Assembly: GCA_000727475.1 (NCBI GenBank)
Contig: KL647296.1
Location: 901,836-965,835, forward strand
DNA: 64,000 nucleotides
Source of the DNA: Sarcocystis neurona
Taxonomy: Eukaryota; Apicomplexa; Conoidasida; Eucoccidiorida; Sarcocystidae
Reading direction: 5' to 3'
Below the pieces are notes generated by a model. It did no database searches. It was not told the origin of the DNA and saw nothing but the letters and a program-made list of their open reading frames with translations. Numbering within the stretch: the first letter of the stretch is position 1; the number at the start of each line of letters is the position of its first letter. Positions 1 through 10,222 of this stretch are shown piece after piece. Position numbers and translations under genes: made by a program.

Positions 1-441
1 NNNNNNNNNNNNNNNNNNNNNNNNNNNNNNNNNNNNNNNNNNNNNNNNNNNNNNNNNNNNNNNNNNNNNNNNNNNNNNNNNNNNNNNNNNNNNNNNNNNN
101 NNNNNNNNNNNNNNNNNNNNNNNNNNNNNNNNNNNNNNNNNNNNNNNNNNNNNNNNNNNNNNNNNNNNNNNNNNNNNNNNNNNNNNNNNNNNNNNNNNNN
201 NNNNNNNNNNNNNNNNNNNNNNNNNNNNNNNNNNNNNNNNNNNNNNNNNNNNNNNNNNNNNNNNNNNNNNNNNNNNNNNNNNNNNNNNNNNNNNNNNNNN
301 NNNNNNNNNNNNNNNNNNNNNNNNNNNNNNNNNNNNNNNNNNNNNNNNNNNNNNNNNNNNNNNNNNNNNNNNNNNNNNNNNNNNNNNNNNNNNNNNNNNN
401 NNNNNNNNNNNNNNNNNNNNNNNNNNNNNNNNNNNNNNNNN
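1..441. other. assembly gap
   Basis: Run of N. The unknown sequence begins directly beside a CTG-rich tract, so the gap is probably an unresolved trinucleotide repeat. It may hide further exons of the minus-strand threonine dehydratase. Confidence 0.99.
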
Positions 442-716
442 TGCTGCTGCTGCTCCTGCTGCTGCTGCGGCTGCTCTTGCTGTAATTGCTGCTGCCGCTC
501 GTGCCGCGACTGCTGCTCTTGCTGCTGCTGTTGTCGCTGCCGCTACTGCTGTTGCTGTTGTTGTCGAGAGTGCTGTGCCTTTTGTTGTTGCTGAGGTAGC
601 TGCTGTTGCTGCCGTTGCTGTTGCTGCCGCTGCTATTGCTGATGCCGCTCTTGCTGCTGCTGCTGTTACCTCATATGCTGCTTCCCCTGTGGTGCTGCTG
701 CTGCTGTTGCAGGCCA
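442..716. repeat. CTG-rich imperfect trinucleotide tract
   Basis: Imperfect (CTG)n on the plus strand, which is (CAG)n in the sense of the minus-strand threonine dehydratase. It lies downstream of the donor site at 726, so it is either intronic or contains a further poly-Ala/Thr exon. One minus frame stays open across most of it as an Ala/Thr-rich run. I see no conserved threonine dehydratase motif in it. Confidence 0.85.
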
Positions 717-726
717 GGATACTTAC

Positions 727-3700
727 TCACAGCGCCGCATGCTATCGTCGAAGGTGCCACCGAGGTCTACCTCGCCCCCAAGACGCTCTACACTTTCGAT
801 CTGCGGCAACGAGTGCAGCAGCAAGACAGCAGCACAGCAAGACAGCAACAGCAGCAGCACAGCAGAAGCAGCAGCGTAGCAGAAGCAGCTTTATAGCAGA
901 AGCAGCATGATAGCAGAAGCAGCAGCATAGCAGAAGCACCAGCAGAGCACCAGCAGCAGCACAGCAGCAGCAGCAGGACAGCAGGACAGCAGCAGGACAG
1001 CAGCAGCAGCATAACAGCAGCATCAGCAGCGGAGCAGGCAGGCAGGCGCAGGGTTTCTTCTTTGCAGTGGCAAAGAGGAAAAGACCCAGAATCTGCTTCT
1101 TGCAGTTCTCTCTCTGTGCCCCCGGCGTGGCGCATGTGATGCCACGCCCACGCACAGGCACCAACACGAGAAAGCGATTTCTTTGGACAGAAAGAGAGAC
1201 ACGAAAGAGAGATACACAGAGGGGAAGAGGGACACAGAGAGAGGAAGAGAGACGGCAGCAGCAGAAGATAAGAGGATTACGTCTTCCTCTGCGTCAGGAG
1301 CAGACCCGTGACTTCTGATGATATCTGGTCCGCCACTAATGAAGTAAACCTACGCGTATCCGCGTCTCGCCGGAGAGCATGAGGCACACATACGGACGAG
1401 CGCATGCAATGGGCGTACGTGTGCAAGCGGTGTCCTCTAGCTAGCCCTGCATGCACCCAGGTGCGGTGCATGCGTCTGTGAGGTGTGCACGTGAGGTGGC
1501 CTGCATGTCCCTCCTGTAGCTAGCACCGCATGCATGCAGGTACGCTGCATGCGTCCGCGAGGCACGTCTACACGTATGTGCGCTTCATGCCTGCAAACAT
1601 GCGGCGAAGCGGAGGAGAAGCGCGAGCAGCTACTTGCAGCGGCTGTGCGCATGCGCCTTCTACGTGGACTGGGAGGTGGACACGTGGCGCATGCTCTTAC
1701 AAAAGAAGTCGACGCGTCCGGTTTCTACACGCGTCGTACAAGCAGGCGTGTAGAATCACTGCAGGTACATCTACCCATCTATGTATCTGCCTTTCTACCT
1801 GCCTATCTCTATACGTATATCTACATATGTATGTGCGCTCATGACTATATGCGCGGCAGGCACACACTTATAAGGAGTGGCAATATATATATATATATAT
1901 AGTGCCTAGAACTTGTTGTACAAGATGCTGACTCTATTATATGGACAATGCATGCGCACGCGTGTAGACGTGGAGTGCAGGCAAATAGCTAGGAACGAAC
2001 GTTGCTGGTAGGTTGACTGGGCAAAAAGTCGAGAGCACCTTAATTTTCGGCGTCGTTGCGGGCATGGAAATCCTCGCACGGAGGCCCCGCTTCCGCGCCG
2101 CCAGCGCCACGCCTTGCGCGTGATTTCCTGCGCTGCAACACGCTACAGTCGAAGGAGTGATTTGCTGCTGTTGCTGCTGCTGCTGCACGCGGGCAGGTAC
2201 CCCTGCTGCTGCAGCCGATTCCCCGCCACTGACCGCATGCGCCCTCCTCGCGGCTGCAGTGCTGTTACTGCTGCCGCCCCCGCTGAAGCTGTTCCTGCTG
2301 TCCCTGCTGCTGTTACTGTCCCTGCTGCAGCTGCTGTCCCTGCTGCTGCTGTCCCTGCTGCTGCTGTTCCCGCTGCAGCTCCCATGGTCGGAGTGGCTGC
2401 CTGTGTGGGGTGTCGCTGGGAGAACTGCGCAGCGGCTTCGCTTCTCCTCCTCCTCCGGCGCCGCTGCCGTTGCTGGTGCTGCTACTGCTTTGCCCGCAGA
2501 GGTTCTCGCCGCGCCTTCTTGAGCCGCAGCAGCAGCAGCAGCGTCGTCTCCAGCAGCAGCAGGGAGATGTGCAATTTTGTTGTATGCGCCTCGTATTTTG
2601 AAGGAAAAGACCGAGTGCGTGTCTTCTCGCTTGAGAAGCACCGTGTTGTTCGTCTTCTCAGAGAGAGAAGCAGCAAGAGTAAGCGGGGTGGGAGCGCAAA
2701 TTTCGTACACGCGAGACTGCAGAATATCTAGCACGAGCCTGCCAACTGGGTCCTCGCGCAGTGACCTATGCAGGTGATCCCTGGCCCGCTGTTTCGGCTG
2801 CTGCTCTGCTGCTCCTGCTGATGTCTCTGGTGCTGCTTCTGGTGCTGCTGTGTCTTCGGAAAGGTATGGGAAGTCGATGACGGATGACCGTCGCTCCATC
2901 GTTCGCGTCTCCTCGCCGTTCTTTATGTGCTGCTGCTGCTGCGTGAAATTTTGTTTTCCCGCTTCTCTCTCTCCTGCTGCTGCTTCTACATTCCGTTTCC
3001 CTTTGCCGAAGTCGTGGCGACCCCAGACACCGCCGCCTAAGGCGCAAAGCAGATTTCCGCTCGTTGCTGCTGACGACAGGCCATCGTCCCACCATACCGC
3101 TACATGTCCTTCTCCGCGATAGCCTGCTGCTCCTGCCGCTCCTCCTCCTCCACCGCCGTTGTTGCTGCACCTTCCCTTCGGGGCACTGCTGTTCATTCGG
3201 CGGAGCGTAGCAGGCCCCACACACGACACAGCTCCTGTTGCTGCTGCCCCCTGTTGCAGCAAAACTGGTGACAATGGGGTCTGCGTCCGTGCTGCTGCAG
3301 CCGCAGCAGTAACTGGTAGTGTCGCCGCTCTTCCTTCGCCGGCCACTGCGGCTGCTGCTGCAGCAGCAGCGGCACAGGGACACGCAGGAGCAGCACGCAG
3401 AAACGCAGAAGCGCCGACAACACCTGACGACGCGACACCCGGTGAAACCACACCAGTCGCAGCCAGGCCACCAGCATAGCGGAGAACAGCAGGAGCAGAC
3501 GCACACCTGACGAGTGAGTGGGGACAAGAACAGCAGGAAGAGTGGATGTTCGTCCGCGGGTGCAGCAGCGAGGACAAAAGGAGTCGCCCACCCGCAGGCG
3601 AGGTCGTCTTCGAGCCAGTCGCAGTCACAGAAGTGCCAGACCCGTAGGCTGCTGCCTTTCCCGTTGTCGCTATCGTGCAAGAGGATAACAAGCGGTAGCC

Positions 3701-3907
3701 TGTCCTGGTGAAAGGGTCGCCGCTGGAAAGGTAGTCGTAGCTAGCAGAGCTGCGCCTTGTTATGCTGCAGCAACAGCGTAGACGAGGAGCGGCTCTCACG
3801 CTGCTACGACTGCTGCTGCTGCTGCAGCAGCTCAGCGACTGCCCAGCAGCAGGAGCGAAGAGCCGGATGCCGCTCATCCGCCTGTACAGGACTGATGCAG
3901 TCTTCAT
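727..3907 (-). CDS. ilvA: Threonine dehydratase (threonine ammonia-lyase), 5' part, at least two exons, incomplete
   Basis: PLP-dependent lyase that deaminates threonine to 2-oxobutanoate, the entry step to isoleucine in the biosynthetic class. Exon 1 is 3907-2039 (623 codons). Exon 2 is 800-727, reached by a phase-0 splice. The first ~390 residues are low complexity with a basic, Ser-rich start that could be an organelle-targeting leader. The core starts near residue 400: substrate-side motif APTPL, KRED, then SFKIRGAYN with the Schiff-base Lys at 437, and SAGNHAQG at 592-599, which binds the PLP phosphate. About 135 Ala/Ser/Asp/Gln-rich residues are inserted between these two motifs. Exon 1 ends at TPKIK and exon 2 continues IESVERLGGEVDLGG, as expected for the family. 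Exon 2 ends with a GTAAGT donor at 726. The catalytic C-terminal half and any regulatory ACT domain are not visible; they lie beyond or inside the gap at the left edge. Confidence 0.85.
801..2038 (-). other. Intron 1 of threonine dehydratase
   Basis: Donor GTGCTC follows the Lys codon at 2041-2039, and a polypyrimidine CTG-rich stretch ending in CAG precedes 800. The sense strand is CTG-rich (plus-strand CAG at 825-1035). It also carries a tandem duplication at about 1437-1570 and a TA run near 1882-1903. The donor is not a strong consensus, but protein continuity across the join supports it. Confidence 0.7.
1437..1570. repeat. Tandem duplication of an ~80-bp GC-rich unit
   Basis: Two degenerate copies begin TAGCTAGC, each followed by GCATGCA, an AGGT stretch, TGCATGCG and a GAGG tail. 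The unit is rich in the self-complementary hexamer GCATGC. It lies in intron 1 of the threonine dehydratase gene. Confidence 0.6.
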
Positions 3908-3967
3908 TGTCTCGGGTAAACACTGGTCGCAGAGGAGTAGTAGCTCTTCCTTTTGAGCACTTCTTGT

Positions 3968-4254
3968 TTAAGAGAGAGGAGGGCTGGGCCAGCTCTGCGA
4001 GTCCAGCAGTGACCCACAGCGGTCACTGTGCAGGCGGAAGAGAAACTTCCGCTGTTGGGAAGGTGTAGGGAGCACCAAGACAGACTCCACGCTTCTCTGT
4101 TGCAGATCTTTTGCGGTGTATCGACACCGCAGGTGGTCAGGAAGGCCAAGAAGTTCAATCTCAGCAGCACAGGCGAAAACGATCCCGTGCAAGCTCGCCG
4201 GCACGCGACCCTCCCAGATCTTGGTGCCGCGCCGGCCGGCGGTCGCAGAGGCTG
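3968..4254 (-). CDS. Unrecognised protein, probable terminal exon
   Basis: Minus-strand frame ending at a TAA at 3970-3968. It begins near a CAG acceptor at about 4252-4254 and reads TKIWEGRVPASLHG, EIELLGLPDHLRCRYTAKDL, then QQRKFLFRLHSDRCGSLL. This has normal, mixed amino-acid composition, unlike the repeat translations around it. I do not recognise the family. It stops only 60 bases before the threonine dehydratase start on the same strand, so it is either the 3' end of a closely spaced upstream gene or a 5' exon spliced before its stop. CAG-rich sense sequence upstream (to about 4960), with a frame reading SVEERVSSSTPAARPSS, may hold further exons of the same gene. Confidence 0.45.
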
Positions 4255-4970
4255 CTGCACCGCGCCGCGTTCAAACGGGTCTACTTGCGGCTGCTGCTGT
4301 TGCTGCTCCCGCGCGCTACTCAATGGCCTCCGGGTGTGCTGCTGCTGGTGTATGCTAGAAGCAGTGCTGCTGCTTGTGCTCCCACGGATCGTGCTGGTGC
4401 TGCTGCTACAAACGCGGTTGCTGCTACTACAAGTGCAGCTGCCGCAGCAAATCCTGCTCTGGACGCTGCTGCTGCTGCGGCGGTTGTTGCTCTTAGCGGC
4501 TCAGGACGTTGGTGCTGGCTACTACAGATGCTGCACTGCTTGTTAAACCAGGTGGTGGTGGGCCTTCGCGCAGCGCGCCGGCTGAAGATCCTCCACTCCC
4601 ACGGGCAAATAACGCCGCTGTGTTAGAGGAGGGCCTTGCTGCTGGGGTGCTGCTGGAAACTCTCTCTTCAACAGAGCCGCTGCTGCTGCTGCTGGTGTCG
4701 CATACGCACCACTTGCTGCTGGGTGTACGGTGCTTCTGAGGCCGCTGCTGCTGGAGAGCCCAGTGTTTCTGCTGCCCGGAGAGCAGCAGGGCGACGACGG
4801 GATGACGGTCTTCTGTACCGACGGCCGGGCAGACTGGCTTCGGCTTCCTCTGCTCTGCTGCTGTGGATACGCGCGCGCCCCAGAATCCTGCCCGTCGTTT
4901 CTAAAACTCCGGCACTCGTTTTTGTGAGGGCGGAATATAGAAGAAGGAAACTGCAGCAGTAGACACACGG
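4255..4970. repeat. CTG-rich tract (CAG on the minus strand), possible exons of the upstream minus-strand gene
   Basis: Imperfect CTG repeats on the plus strand with open frames on both strands. One minus frame near 4720-4510 has mixed Ser/Ala/Pro/Gly composition and looks coding. The sense CAG polarity fits an exon of a minus-strand gene. I cannot fix splice sites or a start. Confidence 0.4.
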
Positions 4971-5185
4971 TTGGCGTCCACGACTAGCAGGATTACAGTT
5001 GTTGAGATACCTGTTTGATAGAAGCAGCTTCGTGTAAACAGCGTGTGTCCATATCGAATATGGCCGCTCAGCGAACGACTCTGTTCCTTATGACACAAGG
5101 CTCTCATAAATAGAGAGATACAAGGTGTACAGTGGCCCGCTAAGAAAGGCGCACCGACGCTATATACGCTTATGGGTATATATGT

Positions 5186-5377
5186 ATATATGAGTCTGCC
5201 CTAAATAGAGAGGCAGTTTCGTGCGTTGATATACAGAGGTCTCTACAGAGAAATGGTAGTTGCACATCCGCGCGCTAAGGAAGCCACGACGTATACGTCC
5301 ACGGAAATATGCCTGTACATGAGTCGTCTTCATACAGAGAGGCCGTTTCACGCGCTGATACATACATATATATATAT
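5186..5377. repeat. Degenerate tandem repeat of ~140 bp
   Basis: A block containing AGAGAGGC, TTTC, GCG and TGATA occurs at about 5205-5232 and again at about 5336-5364. On the minus strand the two copies read YQRVKRPLCM and YQRTKLPLYL, showing the same duplicated unit. Flanking TATATA runs differ in length. No function is apparent. Confidence 0.5.
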
Positions 5378-6769
5378 ATATATGAGTGGCTCATTTGCAT
5401 AGAAAGGCCACGATAGATAGTACTATCTCTACGGCAGAATGGTGCGTGTAGTTCGTTCCGGTATACTACGTACATCTCGCAGTTTCACCGCAGGTGTAAA
5501 CGCCTGAATACATTTATGCCTGAGTAGAATTTGTACGCTCTCATGTACACTGGCCGATAAACGCCTTGTTTTTCGTGATTGTTCCGCCGGATATGCACAA
5601 TGCTACCTCTATCAGCATTCCACAGAAATTGCGCGTTTTTATCCGGCTATTTCCACCACTTCTTCCAGTGCTGCGCAGGACAAACGTACACTATTATCTT
5701 TTCTTCTGTTGAAGTCATAAAGATGTTGTGTCGCCTACAACGTGCACAGGCGTACAACAACCAGTTCACTGCATGTGTCTGGCGGTCAGGCACGTTTCTT
5801 CTATTCTTTTTTTTAGAGAGAACCTAGGCAGACGCGGATCGCAAAAGTTGTGCTGCTCCAGCTGTGGAGATCTCTCTACATACGTGCCGGCACATGTCTG
5901 TCCCCATGTCTAGTGGGGAAAAGGACAGAGCTATACATGATGTTCTACGCAGCGGAACAAACATGAGTTTCTTGCGACTGTAACAGAAATGGGGCGTTCA
6001 AGGCTCCTACATATATTTATACTTGGAGCAATGTTTGCACATTCTGCAACGCAGGACTTTTCTGACCACGCTACGGATTCGGGAAGATGAGTGTAAATAT
6101 GTGCGACAAGAGAGCGAGAAAAGTGGAAAGACGTGTGCCCTGATAATCGAAGAGGCGAGTGGTGCTGCGGTGGACATGTGTAAAGGAAGAGGGCCTGTGT
6201 GGGGCGCGCGGTCGCCATGGGGTGGTGCCCAAGCAACGGTCTTAGTACTTGATGTAACTGAAAATTTCGCGAGAGGTACACATGTGTATGTAGAACAAAA
6301 TATGCAAATGTAGTGTGCAGACGAAAGTAGCGGTCTACACACATATGTTTATATGTGTGTTTAGTCCTACGTAGGTAGCCAACTGTGTTTGAAAGTATCC
6401 AGCTGTGGCGTACATCCCCGTATACTCAGGATCTGACGTAAACTTACATCTACTCAAGTGAATATACACACGTCTTAGGCTGCAACAAATACTGGATCAC
6501 ACGGCTGTATAGACACAGTACAAACGGATAAGCACGTATCTGCAGGCATATGAATACAAGAGTAGACATGTCTTTTATACGTTTGTCACTGTGCGCCCAT
6601 ATTATTTCTCGTATAGAGCGGACAAGAGCATTTATAGTCATCAAGCTGCTGCAGATACATATATTATATATATGTAGGTATACACGTTTATGTGAAGATC
6701 TACCGCAAGTGAGGGGACGAATGTACGACTTCGCTTGTACAGAATGTTTCCTTATGTACATATACATGT

Positions 6770-6801
<32 letters not shown>

Positions 6802-7214
6802 GTCTACTCAAAAGAGGGTAGGACTATTTCCGGATAAGCAACTTTGTACGCAAGTCTTTAATGGGAAGGCGCCTTCAAAGCTGACAGAAAGCCTACACGT
6901 ATGATCTGTAACAGCGCGAATCGTTTCTGTGAGGGTTTATAAATAATTTTGTGTACTTGTATCTCTCCTTGGGTGTCTGCGTGAGTCGGTGATATACCCG
7001 TTACGCACGTATATCCTTTTGGACCGATATTCCACTGTTACTGGTAACTTTGACTGCAAGTCGACGTGTTTATTGTGTGACCCAGCAGCACACACGCGCA
7101 CAGGCTCTGTATGAACAAACGTACGTACATATATAAATAAATATATATATATATATATATATGTATATACACATATATGACAACCGAGCCGTACGCAAAT
7201 ATATATACATATAC

Positions 7215-7245
<31 letters not shown>

Positions 7246-8005
7246 CATGACCAGGTATCTATTGGTGCGTATACATATACGTTAATATCAAGTAGAAGTC
7301 CCCAATAGAAGCAGATTGATCATATATATATATGCATATATGTAAATATGCTTGTATCTCCGTGTGTATAAACCTGTCTGAGTGTACGAATATAAATATA
7401 TGGAAAAAAAGAGTACAGATATATGAATATATATTTAGATGACAAGGTATCTATATGAGCACGCAAGTATACGTATATATCAACTACGGGCTCCCATACA
7501 AAGCAGATAGGTCTGTGGTGTGTATCACCCTCTACATATGTATATGCATATATATACATGCCAATTTACATTTGTCTCTTCGTATGTATTAAAGTCTGCG
7601 AAATTGTCTTTGTACATATAAATGCATTTGTAGGTACAGCTGCTCGGGACTGCAGCAGCGTAGCAACCCGTACTAGCGCAGCTACCACCACGCCAGGCTC
7701 GAGACACCGGTACCGTCGCCACATCGGCATTTTCCTTATTCTTCTCGTAGTCTTCTGAGTACGACTCGTAACAGTACCACTACGAGTAGCAGAATAACTC
7801 AGTCGAAAAGAGTTCAGGAACACCACCAGCGGCGTCACGACAGCACTAGCGGAAACAGCGGCAAATCTGCGACAGCAGAAGCAGCCGTCTACTTCGTCAT
7901 TCACTGTGATGTCTTTGCTGACGCAAAGACGGTGGCGAGTTGCTTTTTTTCTGTCCCCAGCACGTCGTACAACAATATGAAGGTCGCTATTAGTTGGATG
8001 ATACA

Positions 8006-8458
8006 GTGTTCATACAAGTCGAAGATCTACCTACCGCTCTCACTTCTCGTACTACTTACTACCGCTGGTTCTCCCACGCTTTCTCAACTGCCACCAATAC
8101 TACTACTACTACCACGATGCAGCGTTCTTACAAGTTGAGGGTCTTCCTACCGCTCTCACTGCTATTCGTGCTCCTACTACTACTGCTGACCCTCCCACTA
8201 TTGCTAAACGGCCACCGGTACTACTACTATTACTACTACTACTACTGCCACTACTACTACTACTGCTACTACGACTATTGCGACTACTACGACGCGACTA
8301 CTGCCGGGATGTAGTGTTCTTACAAGTTGAGGGTCTTCCTACCGCTCTCACTTCTGCTACTACTACTATTGCTACTGCTGGCCCTCCCACCATTTCTAAA
8401 CTGCCACTGGTACTACTACTACTACTGGTACTACTACTTACCAGGACTACTACTACTT
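8006..8458. repeat. Three-copy minisatellite with CTA/TAC trinucleotide cores
   Basis: Three direct copies start at about 8006, 8123 and 8313. Each begins with TGTTC or CGTTC, then TACAAGT, a TCTTCCTACCGCTCTCAC block, a (CTA)n stretch, and a CTCCCAC-CTAAACTGCCAC-like block. Unit length varies from about 117 to 190 bp because the CTA array expands. It is unusual here because nearly every other trinucleotide array is CAG/CTG. Confidence 0.7.
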
Positions 8459-10222
8459 AGATTTGAACATTTTTAATGGCCCTCCTATTACTACGTACAG
8501 TCGTCATTATTGCTCCTGGTAGCGCTACTAGTACGACTACCGCATTGGTCACTTTTTCCTCTTCTGCAGCTGTGTCTTTCTTGAATCCTGCAGTTATCGA
8601 GGTTGTTGTCCCGCTTTTACTCCTCCGAATCGTCATTCCTCCTTTAGCAGAGCTACGACTACCCCTACTACTACACTGTGACATGGGTTTTTCTCTGCTA
8701 CTTCTCCAGCCCGCCCAACAAAAAGTTTACTGTGACCGTTTCCTCAGTTCTTACACGTGCTCGCCTGATCTTGCTACGTTAGTTGCTACAGCATGAATGC
8801 GCTACAATTTTTCCACTGTCGGAGTGCACTGACACGCGCCTAGCTCCAAAGACTACCAGCACACTAATTCTATCCCGTAAGGTGGTGCCACGTAGACGAG
8901 GGGAAAAATATTTCCGTCATATTCGTCTAGCGCTTCCTTCACTACTCGCGCTCCTCCTCAAATGATTTATCGGTGTGTTGCAATGTTTTTGTCACCGTTC
9001 GTCGTCTCGTTTGATAGCTCTCAAAACGCTCAATATCTTTCTTCTTTTTCTTCTTCTTCCTACTCCTCCGCCAACTACTCGAGAGCGCCACGAGGCGCAC
9101 TGTCGATATACAGACGCCTGTAGAACTCTCATCCCCCCCTCTTCGTACAGAGGTCGTTCACCAGAGGCGCTACTGTAGGACCGGCGCCACACGTGTCTGC
9201 GTCCTCTTTTGAAAACAATTTCTTTGGGCCCTGCTTTTTCAGACCCGCGAGGAAAATACAAAGGGCAACCCAGTTTCGTGTACACGTGGTGCTTCCGCAA
9301 CACACGTGTCACAAACCACCAGGGGCATAAGTGTCCACAAATCCGTTCCCCAACAGCGGTATTTCATTGCGTGTAGGCAAACGCCGACGGTCGCAATATG
9401 TGTGTACTTCTGTTGCACACCTCTGCAAAGGTTGAAGAGCGCATACAAATATACGCATACTTACATGCACATATAGATATATACGCATATGTATATACGC
9501 ATATATATATATATATATATACGCACTGGGTGCATGACACCTGCCTCGACGACACACACCCAGAAAAGCACCAAACATACATGTGACTATCCTTGTGTAC
9601 ATATATATACACACATGTACGTACACATATGTATACGTGTGTGTATGTGTATTCCTACCTCTTGTTCTTTCTCTCTCTGTAGATGTGTGTGGATCTATGG
9701 ACGCAGAGAAAATACTATAATGACACACACGGCAGTTCCCGTACATACGCGCATTTACGCTGACGTCGCGTCGGCGCGCTAGGGCATCTACACGCGTACA
9801 GACAAACAGGCTAGCGGCTGAATCCGCCGGTGCAGGAGAACTCCTTATACACACTTGCACGTTTGCAAAGACTGCAAAGATTGAATAGCTCCTTTTCCCT
9901 CTCTACGCGTACAATCCCGCGCGCACGACCTCCAGGTCTGCCTTCTCTCTTCTGCTCCTACTCCTCGTGGGACGCGTATGCTCTTCCTACCTCTTCGTAT
10001 TCTTGCTGCACCTCAGCAGCAAGTACGCACTCGTCACGGTCCTCACAATGTCCACTGCTCTTTTGTATGTGTTGCCACTGTTCGTGCGCAGCCTTGCTGC
10101 TGTGACCAGCTGCTGCTGCTGTGATTAGCTGCTGGTGCTGTTGCTGTGACCAGCTGCTGCTGTTCTGTGTGCCTGCCGCAGTGGCTTCTGGTGACGCGTT
10201 GCCGCTGCTCTTGCTGCTGTGA

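Larger units (their letters stand above)
4971..10222. other. Intergenic spacer, TA-rich microsatellites, no gene seen
   Basis: Contains many (TA)n and TATGTA-type runs (for example 6774-6801, 7136-7170, 7199-7240, 9500-9523), a repeated element at 5160-5400, and a CTA-rich minisatellite at about 8006-8460. Short open frames are Tyr/Ile/Thr/His-rich translations of TATA repeats. No conserved protein block is visible on either strand. Confidence 0.6.

Noticed and set aside
5197..5203. Single CCCTAAA, the coccidian telomere heptamer
   Set aside because: Only one copy, no array; not a telomeric or interstitial telomere repeat.
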